From Mya arenaria (Eukaryota; Mollusca; Bivalvia; Myida; Myidae), in the NCBI RefSeq assembly GCF_026914265.1, contig NC_069136.1:26176701-26240700 (forward strand): a DNA stretch of 64,000 bases, written 5' to 3'. The notes under the pieces are model-generated. The model was not told the DNA's origin and did no database searches. It was given only the letters and a program-made list of their open reading frames with translations. Each line of letters starts with the position of its first letter. The first letter of the stretch is position 1. A program made the position numbers and the translations under genes. Shown piece after piece: positions 1 through 12,800 of this stretch.

Positions 1-3000
1 TCACAATCTGAACATGATAAAACATGCATGAAAAAAAAAAATTGTCCAGTGACATTCTTGTCTGTAATATATAATTAAAGTATTTGAAAAACAGGAACAC
101 AAAGGACTTCAATTATGGTCATTTTAACATTTAATAACAATATCCAAGCTCAAAACAAAATGTTTACCCTATGCCCTACATGGAACAATATGAACGAATC
201 TAGAGTCCGGCTCACCGTCGAAGGTAGCAACATTAGACACCCCCGGTGCCTTTGACATTGTGTTGTACCCAGCCCTATTTGTTAAACCACATGAATATCG
301 AATACATGACAGAATATTAAGAGAACTCATCGACTGTTATATAAACTTAATGGGTGTAGTTAATAGTGTTAATAAACGGAATACAGTCGACGTCGTTTCA
401 GGGCAAACAGGAGAGGGGGGATTTCAACATGTGATACCATTGAACACAGCCGCGCTACATACCCAACTAAATACTGTTGCTGCTTATGCAGAATAATGTG
501 GCTCGTTGAAAAAATCAAATGTTCGTACTTCAAATTTATATATCGTCAAACATTATGGCCAAACTACGCTTGTTCATTTAGTGTCAGCTACACATGTCAC
601 TATCGGCATTACATAACTTGTGTAAATGTGTCCAAGCCGTTGATACGAGAATAAGAAAAGGACGACCATCCCTCTTTTCCGTGTTTACAATCAGAGACTC
701 AGTTGAGAAATCATTTCGATTATTATTGCAGGCTTAGTGCAAAACATCTCTACGTCAAACGCCTTATATGTTTCTGAAGTATGATCGTAACTCACTGTAT
801 CTGACATTACGAAGCTTCAACGTAGCGTTCGTCTCTGGGCTAAGATGTGTCAAAACCTTAACATAAGGGCAAGAACTGATATAGCTATCATTTTTTTTGG
901 ATGGTATTCTATTGTATCACATATTAACTTACGAAACCTCATGTTTTTCCACAAACTATGTACTTTAAATGCTTCACAACTTGTTAAAAAGGTCTTGTAT
1001 GTGTATATACTGTACTCGTGGGAAAACCAGTCCATTCGGCTTTATTCCAGACAATTTACCAATTCGAAGCAAATATGGAATAGAACAGCACATAAACGCA
1101 TACAGACGTATAGCAAACCTTCCTAAAAAAACTTGTTCAAAAACGTTCAATAAGAACAACCACGAGCTTCTACAAGGACCGGCGACCCGAACTTTCAACG
1201 TTTTAGCGGTTTCCAATGCCATATCTACCCGTCCTTAATATGGTGAACTGCGAAATCTCGAGACGACATACATCACGCGATATCTACCACCTGTATTCCC
1301 ACTTACACAAGATCTCGTCAGGCCGGACTAGATACTCGTTGTCTTGCATGTTCATTCGGCGTAAAAAATTGCGAACACAGCCACGTATCGGCCTGGTATA
1401 ATATCACTTTCATTATTGACACTAAATGTCCTGGCACATTACCTCCTATTACTAATAAAATAGTTAATTGTGTACATGTGCTATTATCATAAAGACAGCG
1501 TTTGCACGTTGGGCGGCATGAATTATTTCAGTTGTAAACCCAGTGGCATCCTTACGTACAAATATTTGGCTTGTCGCATGTTTAGAAATAATTGCCTGGT
1601 CTCAGAGCAAGCAAAATGACAAACTTTCATTAAGATAAAAACACTTGAAACTCATTCAACAGTAAGAAGCGGTGTCCTTAGAACATACTTTGCAAACATC
1701 CGTAAAGTTTTCATGAAATGTATAACTGTCAATGCACATCTCACATGATTAATTGCTATTGGCAAAAAAAATCATGTGTAATTTGCTCAACCTACACTAC
1801 ATAATGTATCGCATACTTCTCCGAAAAGTTCAAGATCGCAAGCGTCATATTTGCTTCTCATAAAATATTGAGTACACTTCGATCTACCATCAGTTTTGCA
1901 TTTTCTATAAATCGTGCATTATTCTTCATAATATACATGTTTACAGTTTCCATATTTATTTTCCGAATATTGTGAACATTTCAAAGAATAGAATGTCAAC
2001 CATTTAACAGTAAAATGTATATGTAACAGCATTTAGCTCTTTGGATAGAAAAGCTTATTTGTAATTCAAACACTGTTGTTAATACATGTTTGCGTCCAGA
2101 CCATTATTTATGATACCCAAGTTTTGGAATATACAGATTATTCATGTATGTGTATATATTAGAAACATAATTATAATAGTTGTTTGCATGTGGCCATTTG
2201 ATTTGAACAAAACATACGTAAAAACAATATCTACATGCCGTTTTTGGACATATGCACATATTCAATGATGTGAAGATAACATTAATGTTAACCATTATTT
2301 GCTTAATTTGAATCGAGTACAAATCTAAATCAACCATCATTCAAAAATCTTAAGTAATAAGGTTTTTAAGTAGTGATAAGAACAAATATTAATTTAATGT
2401 AATACTCTAAGTGTAACAACACAACCGTAATGCTATCTGATATTAGAATAGATGCGTTGGCATAATGTAAGTGCGCAAGATCAATTTCGCTAACTTACAT
2501 TATATATATTGCTCAATTTATAAATTTATAAATAACGCATTTTTACACCTACGAGTGAATAAATTAATAAGGGTCCATATTATGAATTTCTCCCTACTCC
2601 TTGTATCATTGCTAAAGATATGACGTTGCAAATGAGCTTAGATTTTAGACCCAAACTTATCAATAGGAATTTGCAGCAGTGTAACAGTAAAATCATGTTT
2701 TTCAAAAAGAAATGTAAAAAATTAAGGATACAAATCTTAACTCTCGAGCCCAGATAAAGGCGTTAGTAAATATTGGCATGTACTCCCTGCCGGCATTAAT
2801 CCATTCACTACCTGTTTTACATCTAGATAAGAACAGTTCTCTTTTTAAATGAAAAGTGCATACCTTACAACATAATATTACCATTTACAAACAAACTATC
2901 ATCTAACACAAATCATTAACATATTTCAAATGCCAGTTCATATGTTTTCAAAGGGTGACTTTGTACTATATAAGTACTTCAACCCGGACAATTTGTTTAC

Positions 3001-3348
3001 AGTACATATCAGTAAGAGTTGTCATAGAATCCGAAAGGGACAGCTCGAATATTAATCTGGTTTGGCGAAATCAATACTTATTGAAACACATTGTGTATCA
3101 AACAATCGGAATTTTCAACAGAACAGATCCCCCTATTTACTGGTACAACAGGCAGGTAAACCTAGTTATGTTCAAGCATTGACAAGCATTGACAAGCGTT
3201 TGTATAAATGAATCATTTGAACAATAACATTTGATCAGCTTTTCCTCATTTTCCGAAACTGTTGACTCAATTGTTCATATTTTGGTAACCATACGAATTA
3301 ATTCTTAGTTAAGCTGTTGTCCTTTTGTTCTATTGTTTTTCATTTAGT
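1..3348. other. Region downstream of gene 1, no gene recognised
   Basis: AT-rich sequence with short open frames only, none resembling a known family or showing a convincing exon. It should hold the 3' UTR of gene 1, but no AATAAA on the minus strand was found close to the stop at 3349. Confidence 0.5.
2462..2503. repeat. Short inverted repeat (hairpin)
   Basis: Eleven-base arms ATAATGTAAGT (2462-2472) and ACTTACATTAT (2493-2503) flank a 20-base loop. It lies downstream of gene 1; there is no U-tract-type terminator logic in a eukaryote, so the role is unknown. Confidence 0.5.
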
Positions 3349-6300
3349 TTAAGCATCTGATGCACTTGATATTCTAGCAGTGAAATTAGCATATTGGCTG
3401 TATTCAAATGACTTCACGTAGGTCAACACGCATTCATGGCAGAATTCAAACTGTGTCTGAAGATAAATAACAGCATTCGTGTTAAGATGTGTAGAAATAG
3501 GTACTGAGGAGCATCTTGAATATTTGTATTTGTATTATTAGCAGTTGTCTTTACCAACAAAATAAGGACAACCTCCTCGAATGAGTGTACGATATTTACT
3601 ATTACAGATTATTATTAAGTTTTTCCATAGTAAACGATATATAAATAAACCAAAATATATTGTTTCAGGTAGCAGCGTCATGAAGTTACAATTCTTTAGC
3701 TGGTCAAACACTCTTCAAGCATACTTGGTCAAAGAAAGCAAAAGCATGTAGTATTGTTTAATTATATTCATCATTAATGGTAGTTTACAATACCTTGTTA
3801 GGGATTGCTAATTTCCGTCTTGATTTGACTTTCCTGATTGTGTTAACAACGCTGACTTCCTGGTTTATGCCCATCTTTTCAACCAGAATTGAAACAACAC
3901 AAAACAATGCGCTTTTTCCCGCCCCGTCTCTGCAATGAAATTGAATAAGAGTCAAATATTATATTCAAACAACGTTAATAATTCAATAATAACTCATGTT
4001 AACAATGTTATTCAATTGTTAATAAGCGGGATGATAACTTATAAAGTCCATTGCAAGGTTTGACTGGCAAATTTTAGTGCAATTGCAGTTCTGGCTTCGT
4101 CTTTAATACTTGCGCCATAACACAATATCGTATTGAGTTGTACCGCCGCTTGATTCGTCTCAATAGTTTCCAGTATACTCATTGATACACGAGAATATGC
4201 AGAGGATTTGATTATTTTTAATTATTTACTAGTTCTCAAAACATTCTCCTAAAAAATAGTGAGACAAGCGAACAAAACAATATGATAACGAAGGTTTGTA
4301 TTTTATATAGAATCTTCATTGACAATAAAGGTAAGAAAAACATCGCAGAGACCCTTCACTGACTCAGGAGTATTTTGTTGAATAACTACGACTTTGTCAT
4401 AGACCATCATCGCCAAGGATGCCCTCAACATATCTCAATCATCAAAGACATTGTTTGAATTTACAAATTACAACATGAATAAACACACGACTGCTCGTTG
4501 AAAAGTTTCAATTTCAATGCTTTTGCAGATATGATAAATTTATAAAGAAGATCCTATACTCACAAACAGTGAACAAGAATCGGACCTCGGTTAGAAGTTT
4601 CTCTTGAGTTTGAGTCAACGCTTTTGATAAGATCAAGGGAATCTTTAGTTGAACGCGGGATGTCATTGGTATAATCCCATGCATTGAAAGAAAAGTGAGT
4701 GACTTCCCTTTCAGAAGGTTGCTATTGAAAATCAAAGTATTTAGACTCAGCAAAATATTTGTAATGGTGTGGTGTATGTAAGCAGTTATTTATAAAATAT
4801 CTTAAATATTCGCTGATAAAAATATATGCCAGCTGAAATGGCTTAACAATTCTATTATATGAAATGAAACGTTGTTCTGATATGTCTTAACACAAAATGA
4901 ATAGCTATTATATCTAAGAAGTATATAGTTACCCCATTTGTTTCATTATGTTTGATCGTTAGGAGTCTTTTTGTGCAATAGCCGTGGTTTTCTTGTTTGG
5001 TACAACTGACTTGAAACATGCCCTGTTTCAAAATCTTGTTTACAGCAGGATAATACAATCCGACATTTTGTTTCTGAAAAATTGGCATTTACAATATCCT
5101 TAATTAGATTCACAGTAAGTTGAAAGTATCTCAGTCAGAGATGATGATTCTTTTAAAACATATAATATAATCCTAAAACGATATTTACCATCACTGACTG
5201 ATACTGGTACCTTTGACTAATTTAAAGCATTGGTATCAATTATTTTATTTATAAGTTCCATGTTGATTAATAAATACAAATACCTAGCTTATGTTTAATC
5301 ATGTACCAATCTTACAACTTTATCGTAAACGTAGAAGTCCATACTTTTTGTTCTTGTGTTGAAGGTTCAAAACATATGACACAGGTGCAATTTTCCTGGA
5401 ACAGCAGTGTCAAAAAGTCAGTCACAGTTTCTTTCATAGGACTTTGTACAACCAAGAAGTGATCCTTCTCTTTCAAGCTCTGAAAAAAGAATTACATTTT
5501 TGGCTGATTGATTGATACCGATGCGCTTGGCACATTGAACTTGAATACATCACTCAAACACCCACTGGATTGCCTATTGATAAGCATTATTTTGATATAT
5601 TAAATAAGTAAATGAAGGAGAAAACGCTACTCACGTCGATGTAAACTGCATTTATATATCCAGCAGCTCCAGGTGTTCTATCAAGGAACAGACAAGGCCT
5701 GTTGTGATCTCCTGCAATATAGATCATTAATGCAGCTGCAGTATTTTAGGTATTACATTTTAAGTCAATTTCGATCCATTTCCATTGAATTAAAATTGAA
5801 CGGCAAAAACAACATCATTTCACGAGTTGAATGTAGCATTAAATTATATTAAAACGATAACATTTGTAAAGCAGTAAGCTGTACTAAGTAAAACTAGTCT
5901 AACAAATTCTTATTAAGCTTCGTTTTATATAAAATTTAACAAACAAACGATTTTGGCTATAGAAAATGTATATGATAGACATATTTATGCCCCAAGAATA
6001 AAAAAACATAACTTGCCAACTTTCATCAGACTCAAAACGTTCACTGTGAATCAATATTTGTTGTATAACAAGAATGACTAATGTAAATCAATGTTTTTAA
6101 TAGTCTACATTACTTATAAGATGTTTCATTACATACTTCACAAAATATGCCAAATATTCAGGGAAATGAAGGCATGCCAACATGTTGTATGCAATATTAG
6201 TCAGGTAACGACCATTTTATGCACTTAATTTGATTTAAAATAAACATAGTTTTAGTCCTTACAAATAAACATTATAAAAGTGTCGCAGTATTATTTTGGT

Positions 6301-6862
6301 TGGTGCATGTGTATAACGAAGACGAGTGATATCCATTAAAATACTGGAATTTTAGCATTTTATAACCTGTTCTGCATAATATAAATATAAATCCATAGCA
6401 CAGGCATACAAAAGTCGAGTAGACATCTGAAATTTAACTTATTTTTAACTCAAAATATTAACAGAACAGAACAGAAAACAATTAACAATGATAAACGAGC
6501 GTCAGTTGTGCTTCATACGAAATATCTGTCAACTTGAAGTACTTTTGTTTAATGTTTTCAAGACCTCCGTTAAAATTTGTAAGTTATACACATAATTGGT
6601 ACACACATTGTATTTAGTATAGATTATTGATTATAATACATAATCTATAAATATTGAAGTTACCTCCTTCATCTGACAACTGAATATAAAAATTCATTAT
6701 ATTTTACAGCGAATGTAATAAAACATCACACACTAGCACATTAATCAACAACATACTACCTGGTATGTCTGCAAATGCTCTGTTCTTGCCTTTCATTCTC
6801 TTATTCCTTTCGACGGCATGCATTTCCTTATCTGATGGCCTCTCTAAAACGGTTTGCATCTC
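3349..6862 (-). CDS. Gene 1 exons 15-21: membrane-distal PTP domain D2, pseudophosphatase
   Basis: Seven exons encode the second PTP domain and the C terminus. It keeps the fold markers (GKNRAFADIPGD, NRPCLF, GYINAVYID, DHFLVVQSPM, THFSFNAW, and QFEFCHECV near the end) but not the catalytic ones: the WPD loop reads WDYTND (Trp953), and the P-loop reads HCLDGAGKSA, with Cys990 kept but the essential Arg replaced by Lys996. Loss of activity in D2 is common in receptor PTPs, where D2 acts as a regulatory or binding module; that role is inference here. The last exon (3456-3349) was found by the QFEFCHEC match and a fitting acceptor; it ends in a short tail with YANF then TAA. Confidence 0.88.
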
Positions 6863-9800
6863 CTGTATAATCATATAAACAAATTTGCATAATTCATTAT
6901 TACCACAAATTTGTTTATATGTATACGTTTCACTAGTTTTTATATGGATTATATCAGGGTAGTGAACAACGAAAACGTATGAAATAAAGAAAAAGAAAAC
7001 AGCTGTTACCTGAAACTGTCCGTTGAAGTCTTTATCCCCCATTTGCCTCATATACTGGCGAAAATGTTTTCCTCTTATTGGTTTGCTGATATCACTCAGT
7101 GAACTGGCGAGTGCTTTATGTAAGAACTCGTACTGGTTCTAAATAGAAACATGCACTACGAACTTGACATTTGTTATACTCAACTTAAGTTTACTGATTT
7201 TAAACAAAATTTAATCAGATGAAATTTTGATGGGTTTATTTGATAAAAAGGGAGTGTATAATCATTTTTTTATATTTGGAGGGGCGTGACATCACATTTC
7301 AAACAATAAACAACGGCGATAACATGAAGTACCTTAACAGAAAAGAAACATATGATTTAGACACTTACATTAGACGTCATCATATAAATATGCTACAATC
7401 AACACAACAAGTATACCGGTTACTAGTGTGAAGGTCTATACATAAAAAGTTCAATAGCAATTACGATAATTATGTTGGAATACCAACTTCATTGTTTAAT
7501 ATATGGTTCGTTCAGCCTCAGCGACACATCTAATTACAGACATGTTACATTTTAGACAAAAATATAAAATCTACTTCTTATATCACAATTATGATTACTA
7601 GCACTAAGGGCAAGGGCAGCACAATCTAAGGATTTCAAAGAAATAAAACATAATATTATAACGCACAGTGGTCTGTATCATGTTGGCCCTATCGTGTCTC
7701 ATGTTAATCACACAGCCAGGGATGTGTATTGATCCCTCACTCTCTCCCTCCCTTGTCAAAATATCTAGAGCGATGTATGTTCCAGTTCTTCCAATTCCAG
7801 CACTGAATGAGCCGATGACAAATGATTCAAATGTTTCGAAATCCGTAAATGCACATAAGATAATTCAACTTAACTATTTCTATGACACACTCTAATAGTT
7901 ATTGTTTGTTACGAATGTTGAAAGCACTGTTGTATCAAACATAGCCTATAACGTACCACAAATTATATGTTCATAACAAGCATTACCATTAGTCCAATCA
8001 AAGTAAACACATGGAGGCCAAGTTGACTTGAAATAGCTGCGTTATGCTACTTATATATGTTAGCATTGGAGTTAGTCCAAATAGGACAAATTTACCTGCA
8101 GTGAACGAGAACAGGACCGTCAAATTGTCCAGGTATGGTCAGCACCCTCTGTCTGAACTCAACGATTCCTGTCACATCCTCCGGCACACCTTTGTCAGGC
8201 CAGCAGGTAAAGTGAAGGTGATGAAGCTCTCTGGTTTCGCGACCCTTTGAAATTTTGCCATAAACAGGAACATATAATGTGTGCCATCTTCATTGTTTGC
8301 ATAATGTTCACTAACTGATATATAAATAAAATATCTGTCACACAGTTCAAGATTACAAATCATGTTGATAATGCAATTGTATAAGATGTGTAGGGTAGTT
8401 CATCGATATTCCAACAGTAGCCTAAGTTTAAAACAACTTCTATAGAACGCTCATCGACTCGTTTCTGTCAATGTGATTTTAATTTCATAAGCAAATGAGC
8501 CGTCATTTCGTCTTTTGTTATGCACCAGTCAATTGTAACCACAGCACCCCAGGTCCGGGGAATAGCGGGGACTTTGAAGTTCAATCCAACCAAGCCCGGG
8601 CAAAACCCCCGCCCTGCGATGACGAACTGCTGGTGAAACCCCTGCTAAATTTCCCCGCACCCCAGGGACCCTAGGTAAGGCCCATTTCCTGCTATATTTG
8701 GCGCGAAGACAAAACCAACACATTCACCCGGCACTGCGGGGCCACCTGGAAGATAAAAACACGGCCCATTTTCCCGGCTATCCCCGGTATACCCCCGGAC
8801 CTGAGGGGCGGGGGGGGGGGGCGTGGTTACAATTTACTGGTGCATTACGAAATTGCAATATTTGATAAACACGTTAACTTAAGAATTTAAATGTAAGATA
8901 TGTTTTTTTTATAACATGAACATTGAATAAGGAAGTTTTATTTGAAAATTTATGCTTAGCTTTAAACTAATACTGCACACTTGTTTGATAATCATGATCG
9001 CAGTCGAATGATAAGTTTGTTTGAATAATTTTTTTTTAAACTCTTTGCAAACTGAAGTAATCTCAAGATGTGCATTGTATTGATTTAATCCCACTACAAG
9101 GAATATATTTTGACAATCGAATATCGTTCAACTGAATGATAAACTTAACACAATTTTATGAAAGCGGATGGGCAGTTTATCTTGTCAAACAAAATAATGT
9201 TTTCACTGAAATTTAGTCTCATCCAATCTGTCTAAGGTATAATACTTTTTTTCTGAACGCGTTGCGTATATTCTTTTTGGGAATGCAATTGAATATGATG
9301 GTTCTTTCACTAATAGTGCAATACTGCTAAACTACAATATATAATTAACAAAAATAAATAAAAAAATACTATTGTATGTTTCAATATCAACACCTTTGAA
9401 ATTGTGAATTCCTTCCTCGTATAGTCGGCATATTCGTCCTCGATTAGACAGGAAACAAAATACACTCCATAGTCTTGACTGGTTCCAGGATGTGGCCAAT
9501 ATTGCTCGCATTTGTCTTTCTATAGGGTAATGCAAGATTGTAATTAACGTAAATGAGATGTGATTGATCCGCATAAGCAGTAAAACTTAGTTTGTCAATA
9601 ATGCTTTAAAAAGGGCCCTATTGCATACTACCCTTGATTAATACCATCGCGATTAAAACAAGATTTTAAACTATGTGATTGCGAATGGAATGAATCTTTG
9701 AATTGTACGTATTATGCAAACATCTTACTCCATCTTCAACAAGGTTGGTCAACATGACAATTTTTTCAACTTTCTCTTGCCAGATCATCTGCCAAAATGG

Positions 9801-12800
9801 ACTGAAATCCCCGAGCTGCTTTGACATTGGACCTATAAGTATACAGTAAGGTGGAAAACAGCTTGCGTATGTAAAAAGACATGCACTCAATAATGTATAT
9901 TTAAGTATTTGTAATGCACACTTAAAGCAGTTTTTAGTACCTTTGGAGGAAAATATTACCTACTTGTAAACATATTTTCACAGTACGAAATCATACTGCA
10001 GCATGAGCTAGAAATCGTCTTCTCATGGTAGCGATTAGAAACTATCAATTTCCTAATATATTAAATGTTATTATTCAAACATTTGAAAGCCATTCTATTA
10101 CCTAGGGCTGCAATGTACGCATGTCGTTTATTATACCCCTGAAATAAACGTGAGTTAAGTCAATTACAACTTAATCATCACCTGCAATATGAGAAAAAAA
10201 CTAATATACTAGATGACATGTTTTCAATACTTTTTTATCTAATTTAATTAATGGTTGAAATATGTATCGTTCACTTAATCTAAAATGAAGGCTTATAGGT
10301 AACACATACGCAACCCAAATTGCGCTCACTTACATCTATGAAACTAGCATTAATGTAATCTGTCTCACAGTCACGGAGCTTGACCCGTGTGCCGTCGTCT
10401 GTAAATAGATACTAAAATGTATCCAATAACACACAATACACATTGCCATAATAGATGAATTGATATTGTGATTAATTCATGAGAACATATCTTAACTAGA
10501 CTTACCTATTTTTTATGACACATATATCTCAAAGCAGAAGAATAGTAAATTTATAGACAAGAGCAGCTCGGTTACATGGAGAGATAGACATGACCTGGCA
10601 AATGCATTTTAAAACGATATCTCTATACGCAAAGATTCTATTAAAACACAAACCATACATGGATAAATTCCTTTATATCTGTTTCGATGACTATGTTCGT
10701 GCTTCTGCGACACGGCGTATGGTTTTGTCAATCCATAAGGAAATTTCTGCAAGAAAACAGGAACTGTCAAATTATGCAATTGAATAAAGGACAATCTAAT
10801 TAGTTCCACAGTTCCATTTCGATGTTGAATGATTTTGTCAAGAAAAAAATAGTTTTTTAATAAATTTCTGAAATATTTTACGAATGATGGATAGTTGTCA
10901 GGGCCTTAAACAGGAGAGATGTTTTTTTTTTACCTCAAATTCTTCTTCAATAATTATGTCAGTTTTCTCGATCACGTATTTCGTTAAGTTGTTCACAGCG
11001 ACTTTTTGATTATTGATTTTATCAGCGTTGTTGTAATATATACCGCCTTTCTCTTCAAATGTGATTGCTCTTGCTCGAGCTATTTGATCATCTTCATCTA
11101 AAGGATTGTTATGGTATTTTTATAACAGTGAACAAGTACACATTAAAATTATTAGACAAATGTAAGTCAATCACACAGTATAGATTTTGTCTAGACAAAA
11201 CTGACTTGATATTTACGTCTTTTTGAACTCATTACAAATTTAAATTAATATACACATACATATAAAAATTAAACAGTAAAACAATAAAGGCATATCTTAA
11301 CACAATGCAATTTGAGAAGAAATATTGTACATTCTAAAGTTTACCAATTTCAAGGACATCATCTTCAGTAGTTTCTTCAGTCATCACCAGTTCAACGTGG
11401 TGTGTTTGCACGTTTACTCTGTGCCCTGCTTCTTGTTTGACTTTCCCTTGAACTATGCCTGAATCGTCAGTTCCATTTGATATGTCTTCGTATAGTGTGT
11501 TTCCTTTAAGGCAAATCATATTGATCATATCTTAAACATATACAATAAGTAATATGTAGTTGTCGACAAATACTTGTTATCACATTACAGGTAAGTCATA
11601 TCCACGGTGAAACTGTTCTAATGATTTGGTTTCCATCTCCCATCCAAAGGTGTTGGGTTCGAGCCCCCCAAGGTACGTTCTACAAATGGTCACCAACACA
11701 GGACATAATTACTATTGTCTACCCATAACCGTAACCCGAGAATGATGTATAACAGCGTTTAGCTGTCTTTATAATCAAGCTCAACAACATACGTGTACGT
11801 TTGATTATATTACCAGTTTCAGCGTGGTTTTCGGTTAATGAAATGTGAGGGCGATGTGCCTGATCGCCACGACTGGACTCCATTTGCTGAGAGGGAACAG
11901 ATGAGTGTCCTAAAATAAACAGATTTAGCACGGGTTTTAAGAATATGAAATAACGACGCTGAATTGTTTTGTGTGGTTGTTTTTGCAATAATGTCCGTAT
12001 AAAACAAACAAAGGACAAAACGACAAAAAGGACAATACTGAAAGGACAATATAGCATTACTATTTTTCTGCACTGTAGCGTACACAACCGTATGCATTAC
12101 TTCGCTGTGTTGTTCTTCACCTCGTGGCTTTTTCCAGCATAACTCATTTCTTTGAAATGTAAAAAGTATGTATAATCTTTAATAATAATTGCATCTATGA
12201 TCAGGATTTACTATTAAAGTACTTAATAATTAAACATGAATATGCTTCGGTATAAGTTCTTATCTTCACAGTATACCTTTGTTTTAGAATGATGACAACA
12301 ACGACAACCGCTACAACTACAAGAACAGCACCAATTATCCCACCAACTGTCACACCAACGTTTTGTTTATCTGTCTCTGTCGGTTCATTCATTGCTGCTA
12401 AGTATATATGTAATTGAAAGTGTTTTATCATCAGGTAATTCATAATGTATTTTTAGTTATTTAAACATATTATATGACAATATAATAGTTACACAACTTA
12501 GTTCTTCTAATTAGGCCTTAAATTTAACAAAAACACTAAGTAAACGAAGTATTTTAAAAGTTGCCTAGATTGTCATACCTTTACATTCGACGGAATGATA
12601 CTAACATAAGACTTGGAAAAAGATCACACCATTTGTTGTTGTTGTTTTTGTAATCGTAGTAAACTTAAGCATCCGTTTTTCAAAGATTGTGAATAGAGAT
12701 ACACATTATTCGTTGTTTTAACTAACCTCCTGGTCTAATAGCCTAATAATGGCAATCAAAGTAAGCTAATATCACAAGGGAGTGTAGGAGATAATTAGCT

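Noticed and set aside
260-496. 78-codon plus-strand frame near the window start
   Set aside because: No recognised domain, neighbour or splice signals; length is within chance for this region.
10590-10787. Plus-strand 65-codon frame
   Set aside because: It is the shadow of the gene 1 exon at 10659-10746, which encodes the NRYKGIYPY loop on the minus strand.
11640-11670. tRNA gene suggested by a B-box-like sequence
   Set aside because: No acceptor stem or cloverleaf can be drawn; it fits a SINE head better, as does the one at 41690.
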